NCBI RefSeq assembly: GCF_036884655.1
Contig: NC_088339.1
Location: forward strand, 24,819,501-24,883,500
DNA: 64,000 bases
Reading direction: 5' to 3'
Source of the DNA: Musa acuminata AAA Group
Lineage: Eukaryota; Streptophyta; Magnoliopsida; Zingiberales; Musaceae
Under the pieces are notes generated by a model. The model ran no database searches, had not been told where the DNA came from, and saw only the letters and a list, made by a program, of their open reading frames with translations. Numbering within the stretch: the first letter of the stretch is position 1; each line of letters starts with the position of its first letter. Position numbers and translations under genes: made by a program. Positions 1 to 13,130 of this stretch are shown here, one piece after another.

Positions 1-535
1 ATGTATGCTCATAATTCACATGATAATGTCCTAAGCAATTTTCAGTATGCATGATACCACCATGGAGTTTAGGAATTGCATAGTTAATGCCCAAGTTTCT
101 CTTAAATAATAATTTTGGTTTGAGCATACCGAGAACTAGCCTAAGAAATCTTAGGTTAACTCTGATGAGGTATATCATCAATTATCATTGCATAAACGCT
201 CTGATCTGTAAGGTATTATCAACTTTGGGATGGTTCTCATACAATTTTATACTTTTGGGTGATCCTCAAAAGATTTCTTCAACTCTAAAATCAATATGAG
301 ACTAAATGTGATCTCATCAAATTACACATAATATGCTCTAAGAAGGCAAATTCTCCATGACGGCACGACCTAGCATTACTTTAGCTTCATTAGTAATTCT
401 TGTGCCTCTCGTGAAAGAAAAGAATAATAAGATAGTTTAGTAACTATAAATTTGAATTTACACTTTAGAAAGCGAAAACCTTCTATTTATTTTATTAAAC
501 CATATAATTTAAAATTTATAAAATATCCTAACAAA

Positions 536-1331
536 TCAAGTTGCCAAAATTACAGGACCAAGGAAAGTAATAGGCAGCAAATGAAAACCTTTAACCTTCT
601 TTCCCGAAAGTAAACCACCCTTCTCAATCAGATATTCCAAGTTCTGCAAAGAAAAGCAACGCCTTTAGCTTCTAACTTGAAAATAATAGATAGCATATAT
701 TTTTATAACCTTACTTTAGGATGACGCACCCCTCATTCAAACGATTTTATTGGTTTCTGGAGTTATTTCAGATATCCCTAAACCAGCGAAGAGATCTGCA
801 AATGAATCAACAAGTATTTCATTGAAATAAGAAATCAATCGACAAAAACAGGATAAGGCATCGAACCACAACCAAGGGTCAGAAATCAAGCAACAATCAA
901 GACATGTCTTACATCAAGCTCGCGCTGAAACATTTCTTACGCCCCCAATGGGGCTTCGTGCCTTTGATGTTTGTGTCTTGATACCTACTAACGTAATTGG
1001 AAATCGACAGAGTAATTAAGATCTTGCCCGTCTGTCCTTTCTCCGTCTCATCCGATGTCAGCCTTGCCATCTTCACCGAAAGATTAATCGTCTCCGTCGC
1101 CCCCATCGGCGGAACCACTGTGTCTCCAGCTGCTTCTTCGGTCCCTTCCTTTCCTGCGGCGATCCTCATCGATGGGACTTCTTCCATTTCCTCGATCCAG
1201 AGGGGAAGAGACGAAGAGGAGGAGGCAATACGGAAACCTTCGGATGCGGTTTCGATTTCAATTCTCGCGGGCTTATGACAACCCGCACACGGACGAGCCC
1301 GCAAAAGAAAAGAAGCCATAAAGGATCTCAC
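536..1331 (-). other. Possible minus-strand gene end, unidentified
   Basis: On the minus strand an open frame runs from an ATG at 1331 (or an internal ATG at 1319) to 909, giving up to 140 residues that are Ser/Glu-rich and carry a CAGC motif near the start. I do not recognise the product. A good splice donor (AG|GTATC) lies inside the frame near 994. Downstream there are two acceptor-like TTTGCAG sites, near 808 and 660; the second is followed by a short frame containing NLEYLIEKGGLLSGK. The frame may be the first exon of a spliced gene, or chance. No exon chain that keeps a good frame could be built with confidence. Confidence 0.2.
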
Positions 1332-2255
1332 CTGGCCGGTTCTCCAATTAAATCACCCCAGGTACGAATCGCTGTGTTATGCTATATGGCTGGGACCCAC
1401 CAAGTGGCCAACGCCAGTGGTTCGGCGGTTGGTAAATGAGTTGGTCATTGTCGTTAAAAAGAAGTGGCATCATAAAAAGATGGCTCCCTGTTAACTTGAT
1501 TCGGATCCTTCGGGCGTTTCAGATCCAATAAGCTAATAGGGTCGACTGCAAAGTTCGAAATCGAACCCGAGATGTTGAACGTTGGAGGCTCGTTTTTAAT
1601 CTAACAAACTAGTGGATTCGGATTGAATGGATCTAATCTGAGTCCCACCCAACTCAACTCCTAAAGGGAGTTCGATAAGATCACGGAAGAAAGATGGCTC
1701 GGCTGAGTCACGTCCTTGTCAATTACCTCACTATTAGAGTCCTTGTCAATTAATCAACGTGCGACACATCGTCCCGGAGGAGGAACGCTCACGTGACAGA
1801 CACGACGGCCACAGCGTCCATTCGAAACGAGGAGAGGGAAAGAAAGCCCCCTCCCCCCATCCGTGCGTGACGCATCATACGCCTCTCACAATCAGGCCAA
1901 CAAAATTTTGCCACGACACCACATGGCTACATTTTTAGCCGGAAGAGGTCGAAAAGCGGTATACGACACTGTGGCAGCCTGATATTGGATAGATCGTCGT
2001 ATGCGTGTTTGGCTTAACACATGGGACGGAGCGATGCTTCCTTTAATATTATTTTATTCGATATATAACCCCCTCGTCTTAATTACTTCCCTTCCCTCTC
2101 TCCCTTGTCTTCCTTCCTTCACCTTCAGCCTTCGACTTCAAACGTCGGCAACCTCTTCTCCTCGGCGATTTCTCGACTCGAGAAGGCTTCTTGTTCTTGC
2201 CCTTTGACGACCCCTAGGGCTGGATCTGGTCACCGCTGGAGGGTGGCCCGGATAC
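1332..2255 (+). promoter_or_regulatory. Promoter and 5' leader of the DUF1639 gene
   Basis: No coding signal was seen here. A G-box CACGTG lies at 1790-1795, the core of ABRE, bZIP and bHLH binding sites. A TATA-like TATATAA lies at 2062-2068, about 190 bases before the ATG at 2256. The leader between them is pyrimidine-rich, as is usual for plant 5' UTRs. The promoter assignment is inferred from spacing; no transcript evidence is available. Confidence 0.45.
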
Positions 2256-3177
2256 ATGGCGTTCTCGGCGGAGGCGGCCAACTCGGCGGTGTCGGCGGCG
2301 CGGGGGAGCCTCCTTCACAAGTTTTCATTTCCGATCCTGAAGACGTGGGGGAACCAGCGGTTGTTCCGCTGCACGAGCGTGGACGGCAAGGGGGAGGCAG
2401 TCGCCGCGGGCGGCCGGAGTGCGTCCGATGCGGCGAGGGGCGGGATCCGTGTTCCCGAGGTGAGCGGCGACGAAAGGGGGGTCGAGGAGGTGAGGGAAAA
2501 GCTTTTCGTTCACCTGAAGGAGGCGGCTGACCGGATGAAGCTGGCAATTCCTCCGCCGGCGCCGCTCAAGGGCGGGGACGCTGATAAGAAAACGGATCGG
2601 GAAGCGGAGGCAGACGCGGAACCGTCTTCCTCATCTATGGCGCGGTCGTGTAAACTAAGAACGAGGCGGCGGGGACCCAGGACTCCTTCGGTGTTCGAGC
2701 GGCAAACTAGTGCGTCGCCGGTGGCGGCGGCGGAGAAGAGGCCGGTGCGGCTTAGGTCGGGAAGCATAGCACCCGAGGAGCGGCCCAAGTTCTCGATCAC
2801 TCTCACGAGGGAGGAGATCGAGGAGGACATCTACTCGGTGACGGGGCACAGGGCCCGCCGGCGGCCCCGAAAGCGTCCTCGTGTGATCCAGAAGCAGCTC
2901 GATGTGAGTCGCTCTGCCCACCTAGTCCAATTTGTTGCCACTTCTCGATTCAAAACTCGATTTTTCCCCCAAAAATTCGTGCTTTTCTTCTTTATACTTG
3001 ATCTTTCTAGCCCATTGATTCAAACAAACCTCCCTGGTTTTCTCGCGGAAAAAAAAGATTCTTTTTTTCTTGGTTAAAAGGCTTCACTTCATGATATCTT
3101 CGTTGTTGTACCAGTTGTTGTTCCCAGGTTCATGGCTGTCGGAGATCACCCTCGACACGTACAAGGTTCCCGATTAG
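2256..3177 (+). CDS. DUF1639 family protein (two exons)
   Basis: Exons 2256-2903 and 3115-3177 give 236 residues. The intron starts with GTGAGT and ends with CCAG, and the frame is kept at phase 0. The C-terminus, about residues 178-236, matches the plant-specific DUF1639 pattern: an LTREEIEEDIYSVTG stretch, a basic RRRPRKRP patch, QKQLD, and then, encoded by exon 2, LLFPGSWLSEITLDTYKVP just before the stop. The N-terminal two thirds is low-complexity and Ala/Gly/Arg-rich, with an R-T-R-R-R-G-P-R-T-P-S segment common in the family. Function is unknown; the basic patches suggest a nuclear location, which is inference. The frame runs on into the intron to 3077, but that extension has no family support. 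The ATG chosen is the first in frame downstream of the TATA-like site. Confidence 0.85.
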
Positions 3178-6100
3178 AGGCAAGGTCTCACCTGCGGTGG
3201 TGCCAATTCTTCCCCTCTTCTCTCCGCCGCAGAAAGCTATATTGGTAGTTCCGCCATCGCCATTAATCCTATTTCCGTTCCTACAATTCTTATTTCTTAG
3301 CAGTTAATTCGGCTCTATTTGTACTCTGCTGTTGTTATTATTCAAGGAAACAGACATCTATAAATGCTCTCTGTTCATCTTAGTGCGTGCTTGCTCCTCT
3401 AGAATGGTTCGACTTCTGTGACGAATTCCGACTGCAGAGTTTTGCTTGTTCTGTGGCTGTTCTTAATTTCATGAACTCGAACTGGGCTCATGACTCCTTT
3501 CTCATTCCTCCGCTCGGTTTCACGTGGGAAGTGGCAGAACGGAGATCAAAGAGGGATTTTTCCTCCTGTAGGAGCGGGAGGACGAGGAAGGGTTAGCAAG
3601 GCAGAAGACGACGGGAAGAGAAGCGGAGGATTTAATGGAGGGTTGCGGCCGTTGCTGGGTTGGTGGTTTGATTAGGGTATTGCCGAGTGGAAATCCTCAT
3701 ATGTTATCTGCAGGATGTTTGTTAGTTAGAGCTGCCATTGGTTCTTATTGGGGACCCACATATGGATGGCTCCAGTGAGACGTGTCTCTCCCGTGTTTGG
3801 TCGCTCGTTCCAAATATAGGATCCGTACCCGCACCGATAAGGTAGTAAACTGCGAGCGCTTCCGGTAGCCGTTCCAGACCCTGAGGCCGTGGCGTATGGC
3901 TGGGCCGAGACAAGGCCTGCCCTGCACAATGCACATCTTTGAGTGATCACAGTAGCGTAGAGATTCGTGAAAATAATCTTGTTTTGTGGTTAATTAAATC
4001 AGAGCCGTTAATCCACAGCGATTCTCGTCATAAGATTGAACGCATCGACTTCCTCCGTCGTTGCGGACCACAATCTGATCCCTTCCTGCTTCCCGGTCCC
4101 GCTTACCCCCCACGGATGGGGAGCTGCTCAATTACTGCCCCAGGCGCATGCTCGTGGAAGGTTAAGCTCTAGAAGCAGGAGCCCACGGGACGTCCCTGCC
4201 TCCTCCATTCTCTCCTCGCACAGCGACGTGTGGTTCTTCTTCTGATCTCTCCACCGCGAGTACGCCGTCGGGGGAAGTGATCGAGCCCTTAAATTTGCTA
4301 TTCTTTTGGTGCGTGAATAATAAAGATCGGATTTTGGTGGTTGGAAGGGCGCATTGGACGCGTGCAAGGTGTTCGAAGTAATCTGTCAGCGTATAAAGGA
4401 GCTCATGCGATTGGATATCGTCTTCGCTTCGTAGCACTATCAATTCAAGCATCAGATTAGAGGATCCACCTCTCAAAGCAATTCCAACTATTGAGCAGCA
4501 GGCAATTTTCTTTGGAAAAAGGAAGTGATTCCATGGTGGACAAGCTAAAGAAAAGAAATTATCTCCATCTCATGTTAAAGGAAGAATAATCCTACAACCT
4601 GTAACTTAGAAGCAAAAAAAAAACTAGGGAGCTTCGGCATGACCATGACGAAGAAGGTTGTCTCATTTCTTCGATACAAATTATTCGTTTCTGGGAAGAC
4701 AATCTCTTAATTGAAATGAAGAAGCACAAGAACCAAGAACTGCTCTTAGTGCAGTCTGCTCAGTAAAACCCAGGAATCACCCAGCACAAGAACTCCACCC
4801 AAGTTAGTCTTTGTTGGAGTGGATGCAACCCATGTTTCACAGCAAGCAAGGCTGCCTGACTCGGAGAAGTGACGGAGCAGCAAATCAGTATGTTCTTTAA
4901 ATTTTGTTTTGAATCAGCCTTTTAATTAGAAAATAGTTTTTTCTATGTGATTCCTTAAATATTTTAGAAAGATCAAGAGAAAAAACTCCATGGATCCAAT
5001 TCTAAGTAGTTGTTGGGACATTAAGACTAATTCTTGATCTTGTATTTGTTATATATGGAATTAGCAGAGAGATATGTGTGTGTGAGAGGGAGAGAGTGGA
5101 ATAAAGTAGTATGTCTCAGTCTAGCTGTAAGAGATCACAACTTCTTGCTTGGTGTATCAGTCAAGATGACATGAGAGCACACTCATTGTTGCCCAAGCAA
5201 AGAACTAATTGAAGGCAAGCATTTAAACTGCAAAGTGCTTCAATTTTTCTCCAAATGCCCACTTTGATGAGCTTATAGTGATCCTCATGTCATGTCATCC
5301 TTTTGTCTTAGCAATATCTACATGGAGATGTTTGTGGTCTGTGAAATCCTATCCATGACATTTTACCAATGAGGAGCAGTTGAAATGAGTTTAATTTGTA
5401 GTTGCTTTGGCATTGATGTATTGGTGCTTGCCTTCATTGTGCGTAGCACATTGGGTGCTCTACTTGATGTATCTTTTGAGTGCTCTACATGTTGATGATG
5501 ACTACTAATGTGTGACTAATAAGAGAGAGACTCTTTACAATTGGAACCCATTTGAAGTGCTTCTTAGTGAAAGTGGGAACCTCTTTCTCACCTCATCTTC
5601 AATCTTTAGGAGTCATTGGATCTTTTTATCTCTTTCTAAATTAAAAATCTCCACCCACATTTTTTGTTGCTTGCCTAGCTTTCTTGTCTCATCCATCTCT
5701 TGGTGAAAGTGTCAACCATGAGATCATAATTATGGGAAGATTACACATTGGCTTTTGTTGCAAAATACTCAGATTTTGGCCATACATGTGGGGTAGGACA
5801 ATCCTCAATGACCAAGATAAAGTTGAGAATAGAATGATTTGTGGGATTGCAACAGTGCTATCATATCTTCTTTTGACTAGATTTGTTCTTGGGTTGGACA
5901 TCTTGTCATGTTTTACTTTTCTTTGGTCAGAAGCAAAACATATTCCCTTGACATGAAAAAAAATTGTTTTTTCTAGATTGACAGTCATAGCCTGGTAATA
6001 TGCCATTTTCTTCACCAAAACCCTCTCTATTAAGATTTAATTAGTTTAACAAATGATTTATGACCAAGGTAGGGTTCAAATTTAATTGGTCATTGTTTAT

Positions 6101-7760
6101 TAGGTAAAATCATCAAAATTCCTCTTCATGATAGCTTAGTTATTGACAGGAATCCTCTTAGTTTGATGTGATTCTTTTGATAAACTTCATGTCCAACAAT
6201 AAAGTCATTTATACTCTATGAACTTCTAGGATTTATTAATCCTTTTTGTCAAGATCGAGCAAGATCGAGTTAATGGAAACTGCACCTACCCTAATCGTCA
6301 ATTATATATTAAGATAGATAGATAGATAGATAGATACATAGAGAGAGAGAGAGTGTGTGTGTGTGTGCAGAGTCATCTATTAGGTTGGTATGTTACATCG
6401 ATCATGAGCTTATACTGAGTTAAATAACCAATACTTTTGGGTAAAATGAGTTGACTTTGAGTTACATCCCACCACTAAACATGAGAATCCGAATACCTTT
6501 TCTAGATGTTGTAAAGAGTTGTAAATTTGCTTATATTATTCCCTAATCAAATTATACATTTCGTGCACTGTTAAAAGGGAGAAACCTATATATAATATGG
6601 CACCTTTGGTTAATAATTGAAGTTATTTATTTTCTGATTCCAAGATGATATCTATGTGCCATATTCTTTATCTATCAATCTGTCGTTTACAAGATAAACT
6701 AGAAACCAAGGATCTAAGGGTTTTAAGGTTGAAGGTAGTTGTTCCTCTGAGGACATTCTGGGAGCGTCCCATATAATATTCATTGTTAGGTCAAGTGATG
6801 AATCGAAATGGTCGAAATCTTCATCGAGTTGTATGTGGAAGATACGTCCCTTGGTACTGTGATCAAGCTGGTGGGTGGGGATTATAAAACTAGGTTTAAT
6901 CTTATTATTAGTATAAGTGATACGAATCTTGGGATGATCTATCCATCTCTTGCTGCCACTGTACACTTGTTGACTAACTGATGATATGATAGCAGACAAT
7001 GAAGCGACGAAGAAAGTATCGAGAGGAAGGGATTAATGTAGGAGATGATGCACGTAAAGCTGCCGTCTCTACGTACGTACACCTTCTCTACTGCCGTCGT
7101 ACACAGGCAATCACTCGCAGGTGGATTCATGGAGAGCGGCGTCTGGGTGCCAAACACAGAAGAGACGGGGAGGCGGCCAACCAGCAGACGAAACGTAGGG
7201 GGCGGCAGCTGTTGGCGAGTCGGGAGGGCGACACAGCACTCGCCTCTGAATCGGTGCGTCGTCCACGTTATGCAGCATAAAGTTTGGTCTCTTGACGCCG
7301 AGGCGAGGCTTAGTTTATTGCGGTGCACAGAGCACAACCCTCCACTGTGCCTTTCATGCAATCTTTTAATGCCTTGCTCGCTGCATGGGAAGATGATGCC
7401 TCGTCTGCTGCGGTTGGTGTGCAGAAACTGCCGAGGAGTTAGGGTTCACCATCGAACAATACGACTGCCACTGCTGGTGTTTAGATCTCAAGCCAAGTGC
7501 TTTCAGCAAGCATGTTTTCTTGCATGCTGACAAGCCTACATGAGTTCGAGCTGAAACGAGCGGAGTATATGTTGGCTTTCCTGTACTTCTTGTTTTCCCA
7601 TCACATTAATGGCATGTGGATTTCAAATTTGCATCATCATCAGCTCACCGTCGAGAACTGAATCAAATGTTAAGGAAGGGAAAGGCAGATGTACAGGATC
7701 TACTACAATCCTTAAAGGAGTTATCATCATCATATGAGAGATGGGAGTCAGAGAGAGAGG
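3178..7760. other. Intergenic stretch without recognised genes
   Basis: Short open frames of 60-160 codons occur on both strands, for example 7045-7530 (+) and 4162-4476 (-). None has a recognisable domain, and none sits in an exon chain with splice sites. The 3.4-4.5 kb part is relatively GC-rich; 4.5-7 kb is AT-rich. A compound microsatellite lies at 6312-6368. Confidence 0.5.
6312..6368. repeat. Compound microsatellite (GATA)n-(GA)n-(GT)n
   Basis: GATA units are followed by a short GA tract and a GT tract, directly readable in the sequence. It lies in intergenic DNA. Confidence 0.9.
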
Positions 7761-8492
7761 CTATGACCCGGCAGGTGCCAGGCTGAGTTGGAGGTCCAAC
7801 CCGACCGAGTCGTCTGCTCTGGCCGAGTCCGTCACCATCTTGCCCGGGCCTGAGACCGTGAACCTCGCGAACGAGGTCGGCCCCGTGACGGAGCTGTCGT
7901 CGTAGAGCCGCCCGCCACGGGCATCTCCGCCGTAGCCGGTGGCGGAGAAGGAGTAGAGGGGCGTGACGGGGGGCACGCGGGCACCGGAGGAGGAGGGGAA
8001 GACGCAGCCGTGCGACACGTGGAAGGGCGGCGACGGTGCCGGCGCCGGCGCAGACGGCTCGCGGGAGAAGTAGACCCAGCCGGTGGGGGGCCCGCCGGCA
8101 GCGGAAGAGTCCGGGAAGAGGTGGGCCGGCGGCGCGAAGGCCGACACTATGGGGTTCCTGGGGCACAGGACGCCGGCCGGCTGCCGGAAGCAGCCGACGA
8201 CGCCCTGGCGGTGCTGCATCTGCACGGCGCGCCTCAGCCTCTGCCGCTCCTTCTTGTGCGCGTTCTGGTGGCCGCCCAGCGCCTGCGAGTTCGCGAACTC
8301 GCGGCAGCAGAACTGGCACTCGTACTTGCGGCCGTCTCCGCCGTCCCCAGCCCCGCCGGGTGCCGCAGCGGTGGTGGTCGTGGATGACGACGAATCGGAT
8401 CCATGACCAGCCTCCTCCTCGGCCGCATGGACGCCGAACACCTTCACCCGCGGGCTACTGTCGTCCTTCGACTTGCACTCCATCCTTGACAT
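7761..8492 (-). CDS. C2H2 zinc-finger protein, GIS/ZFP5-ZFP8 type
   Basis: This is a single-exon frame of 243 residues. It has one plant C2H2 finger with Cys59, Cys62, His75 and His79 and the diagnostic QALGGH helix, within [20 protein letters not shown]. The C-terminus ends in [12 protein letters not shown], an EAR-like LxLxL repression motif. The one-finger architecture, the motif just before the finger (KYECQFC) and the C-terminal EAR motif fit the GIS/ZFP5/ZFP6/ZFP8 group, which in Arabidopsis links gibberellin and cytokinin signals to trichome and root-hair formation. That role is family knowledge and not shown here. The middle of the protein is Pro/Ala/Ser-rich. The start at 8492 was chosen as the first ATG; a second in-frame ATG follows three codons later. 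Strong GC bias in the third codon position supports real coding. Confidence 0.88.
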   Translation of the reverse strand: MSRMECKSKDDSSPRVKVFGVHAAEEEAGHGSDSSSSTTTTAAAPGGAGDGGDGRKYECQFCCREFANSQALGGHQNAHKKERQRLRRAVQMQHRQGVVGCFRQPAGVLCPRNPIVSAFAPPAHLFPDSSAAGGPPTGWVYFSREPSAPAPAPSPPFHVSHGCVFPSSSGARVPPVTPLYSFSATGYGGDARGGRLYDDSSVTGPTSFARFTVSGPGKMVTDSARADDSVGLDLQLSLAPAGS

Positions 8493-8612
8493 CTTATCCT
8501 CCCTCTAAAAGCAACAGAACAGCAGTAGAAAGAGACAGTAATCTATGAGGAGGAGAAGAAGAAAGAGGAATGGAGAGCTGGTTGCATGAGGGTTCCGGCA
8601 GCTTAGCTTGCT

Positions 8613-8621
8613 CTATATATA
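8613..8621 (-). promoter_or_regulatory. TATA box of the C2H2 gene
   Basis: On the minus strand this reads TATATATAG, about 120 bases upstream of the ATG at 8492, a normal distance for a plant TATA box plus leader. Confidence 0.55.
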
Positions 8622-8639
8622 CCCATATATGGAATGGTT

Positions 8640-11600
8640 CAAAGGTGAAGAGATATAATATACACGAGGTTGAAACAAGGAGAGGAGGAGTCCATAGACT
8701 CCAAAATAATAGTGAGAGATAATAACAAAGAATGACTTGAATACAACCTACTGATATGATAATTGTACATGAGAGGGAGAGAGAGAGGAGGAGGGGAGGG
8801 TGAGTGCACGATGTGGTTTGGGGAACAGGAGAAACAGCAGAAAGACCCTAGATTGCGCTTGTCTTGACCTTCGTTGGTGGCAGTATATTCTACGTATGAG
8901 GGCTGCATGGGGCTGCCACCCTACAGCTCTACCGTAATATATTTAAAGAGCAGCATGTGTGTGGTGCAGAGCTGGATGATGGAGATACAATATTTGGTGA
9001 TGGCCATAATAGCTTTAGGTTAATAGTGGATCAACTGTGAGTGAGTGGGTGCCACTTTGCCTGAGCTCTATTAGTTTCTGCCTCTCAAGTGGTGGTGCCA
9101 CCATGTGGGGAGCCTGCTCCCCTTGTAGTATATGAAATGAAACATTCTTAGGTCACTGCAAGCACAGGGACAAGGAAGAAAGGTTCTGTGACATGGCAGC
9201 CTTGCCTGTCCCTCAGCCCATAGGAACAGGTGAGCTCCCCCTGTTGGGTCTCGACATGTGGTTGGCACTTCGATGCCAGTGCCTGGGACATATGCATGTG
9301 AGAGGGGAGGAGGTCACAAGTGTCACACACATTCTGTCTCGAGATGCATTAACATCACTACCTTCTTCTGTTGCCAATAAGGAGACTAATGACAGATGGA
9401 AATGCCGGAGGACTAGAGTTCAGCGGAGCTGTGGAGCCTGTGCTACAGTTCCATCTGTCCGTGGCTGTGGATTACACTGTGTTCCATGTATGCTCTTTCT
9501 CTAGCTTGGATGTGACAGTCCAAATCATGATCTTGCACATGTTACATGTCTGACATATCTCCATGCAACAGTGACAGGGTTGAGAAGAAGATGATAAACA
9601 AGCTTTGCTCTCGCTGCTTTTATCATGTTGTTCTCCAACACTTTCTTCTCCCAATGCACATGGAAATCAATTCATGCACACTACAATACAGGCCGCTAGC
9701 ACATATAGTTTACTGCGAGAATTATTGGGAAGAAGTTAGCTGTCAACCACTGATCTCAGCTCAAAGATTCTCTGCTGATGACACAAAAGGGCAACTTAGC
9801 AGCTCGAAAATCCACAAATGAACGACTCTTACACACAGTTTTTGGTAGAGAATCTCAAGCCTGTAACCTAAAATGAAAAAGCCATTGGAAGCTGAGAGAC
9901 TTTTTATCTTTCTGTGTTTTCTTGTGTCTTGGAAACTTCAGATATACTTCTTCTCTAGCATTTACTTTCACTCGGATGTGATGCCAATGCATAAGTTGTT
10001 CCATCTTATGTGACATGCTGCTTAAAGCATCCTGCTGTAGCTTGTACTGAGTTTTAAAGCACTTGGATTGAGAGGGTTAGCCGACCATTCTATGCATGCC
10101 TTATGGTATAACAACGAAAAATGCACAGTATTATTGCTTCTTATATATCAGCTGGTTGAAATAACAGGTTGCTTGCACACCAATTTATCAGACAATGTGG
10201 CACATTCAAGATATATCTTATCCACATGAAGAAAAACTATTAAACTCTAGTTTATCTTTTTGATCTGTTGATATTAATAAGCCTGATATCTTCCAACGAT
10301 GTGAAATATCTGAGAGAGATGATTCTGGGTTCAAGAGAAATGCTGAATTCATGGGATATGGTGCTGCTAGTGCACATCAACAATCATTCACCTACACATT
10401 TTAGACACTATATCATTGAGATCTATATGTTTAATGGCACATTTGATATCTAAGGTCCTTGTACTTGAGTTGGAAATATTTAGTTAATCTTAATCCACTG
10501 CTACCACGGGGCTTGTTTTGTCCAGATTCTTCATGGAAGGTGGTTTAGAATAGATAATCTATTCAGATATGATATCAGTCATGTTAGTCAGCAATGTTCC
10601 CCGAATTAAGACTCCCCTAATCTTAGCACAGTAAGCCTACTTAAATTCCCTTGCCATGTTGTCATTCATGTTTCGAGTTTACTTGGATGAGAAACTTTGT
10701 AGGACCTGCACACCCTACACTCAATTCTTTTTCTTTGACCTCTGTTTATATGTATGTTCAAGAGGAAAATTATGGTTCTATAGGTTAGTAGGACAGCAAG
10801 GAACACAGACTTTCCCCTTAATCTATGGACCTAATGAGGTGTTATAGAATATAAACTATCTTATATTATCTGCATTCATACCAAATCAAGAATCCAGTTT
10901 TCCACTACAAAACAGAGCATGCACTTGGACTAATTTTTGCATGATAAGAAGCATCTCTATGTATGTATGTATGTTGAATTACACTAACATAAGCACAGAT
11001 ATTGAGTAACTCACAAGATTTCTGTCTCACAAGTGGATATATTTTTCTTCCAATTTAGTTGTAAGGTCTCTTCTATTTTCTTTCTCATTCAAGACCACTG
11101 TAGAGGAAGAATCTGCCTATCTACAGCTTCAATGAGTGCTCAAAGTGAGTCATCAACTTGTCTAGATATAGGTGGTCTCCACTATAAGATACAAAACATT
11201 TCACCTAGACAATCATGCCTGCTGTTATCTTGTTGATTGAGAAGAAATTTTTCGGAAAACGAAAGATCATGCGAATCTCGAGTGAGGTCCACCTAATTAA
11301 TTGTCCTACTAATGAGAAATATTCTGCTTGATTGGAGCTTAATTGAGTACACAATACAAGATGATCTCACCTCACCTTTCCTGATTAATTATACGTCGCC
11401 GTCGACTTAGCAACCATCTTTCTTTCTTTTGAATTGTTTTAGAAGGCCGACCAAGACTTAAGCAACAGGTTTGTATTAAGAACTGAATAGATTTCTTCTT
11501 TATGATCAAGTTGAAAGCATGTTAATTATCCAAGCAATGAGGGACAAGATGCTTAAAATAGCCCTTTGTGTTTCAAGTGACATTACCTACTTCTTTGATA

Positions 11601-13080
11601 AACAAGTTCTGCTTGTGTGGATTTCACTTAAAGTCATGTGAGGTGATTCTGCAAGAATACTTAATTCAGCAATGACCTTGAAACAAAACCTAGACATGGT
11701 CTAGAATGTTTGAGGATACAATATGAAATAATTGGTTAACTGCATCATGTCAATTGAGTATAGTCTTTAGCTGACCTACTTGAACACATGTTGAAAGACA
11801 AAAACAAAACATCAAGATGTAGGTTCAGATGGCAGATGTCTAAAGATGGATGAACATGGAAGATAAGGTGATTGTTGAATGGGATTGGTGCACACTTGAG
11901 ATGCCTATGGAGAGGAGGGCATTAGGAGGAGATCAACAAAGTCCTTGGGGTGACTTGAATGCAGTGGCAAGAGCTTTTGGGAAAACCAATCTTTGATCTT
12001 TGGAACCATTGGTGACCAGGAAAGCATTTCTAGCATGTATGCTGCTGTAGATTATATAATATAATGAACTCTTACCAAGGAAGGACAGATCAAAGCCTTT
12101 TATCAAGATTAAGAGAGAAAAAAAAAAAGAAAAGGATTGTATCTTGTGATATCTGTTACAAGTTGCTTTTGGTTGTTATCAGTAACATCAAGCTTCAAAT
12201 CATCTTTAACTTTGTGGTCTTCAATTGGTTGCACTCTGCCAATCACCCATTTGTGAGCTTATGTCAGGCAAATAGTTATTTGGTCTTCATTTGTGTAACC
12301 ATTTCAACAACTGATTACACATTTAAATTGTCTGAGAGAAGGAAAAATGGCAGAGGAACAACAGAACTAGCTACCCAGAAACCTCTGCAATAAAAGAAAG
12401 TTGTAATGGGTATTAAATTCCTTGAAGTCTCAGTCAGATGGATGGATGGATTTTCCTCTCTGATCAAACAGAGTTCTTACTCAGCTTTTTGGGTTCAGTT
12501 TGTTGTATGCTGGACAAGATAGTGGATTCTGGAGGAACAAAATTGTTTTGAGCTGATTGTTATGGATTATAAACTTTTTGAGTGCTCCAATCTACAATAA
12601 ATAATGTGCGTATTGGTGTCAAAGGCTGGGTCTTTTCAATCTTAAAAGAAAAAGGTTATAGACTACCAATCTCCACCAAGAGATGTTCCTCTTTGTAGAA
12701 GAATCCATCATTAAGGTGGTGCAACAATTCTTGTGTGGTCTTTGTGTTTGCTTAGAAAACAATGTTAAATTTCAAGCATATTTTTATTTTGACTTGACAA
12801 ATACCTACCAGTTTGGAAACCTGTGTTTCTTTCATCTTCATCATCATTATTCTTCATCTTGCTGTTGGTCTGGTCAAAATTCAGGTAGTCTTTGTTCAAT
12901 ACCTGCAATATTAATAGAAGTGGTACTTAATCATTATCATTGCAAGGAAACAATGCAAAGATTTAATCTTCAACCAAAACTGTGGCAATTGACTTAGGAA
13001 AGCAATCAGTGAATGCTTAAACCTGACTTGGGAGATCATCAACTAAAATAAATAATTAAATCGTGTAACATTTTGTAGGG
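8640..13080. other. Intergenic stretch without recognised genes
   Basis: AT-rich sequence with scattered short frames and no family motif or plausible exon chain on either strand. The stretch next to 8.5-9.0 kb is probably the upstream region of the C2H2 gene. Confidence 0.5.
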
Positions 13081-13130
13081 ATTAAATATCAGGAAGAATA
13101 TTAGTGAGAAAAATAAATAATGTTCCTCTT

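Noticed and set aside
2105..2547. Overlapping frames around the DUF1639 start on both strands
   Set aside because: They are frame shadows of GC-rich exon 1; only the frame at 2256 has family motifs.
6300..6370. Tandem units considered as a CRISPR-like array
   Set aside because: This is a simple-sequence microsatellite in a plant genome with no spacers.
8010..8548. Long plus-strand Arg/Pro-rich frames
   Set aside because: They are antisense shadows of the C2H2 gene, caused by its GC-rich third positions.
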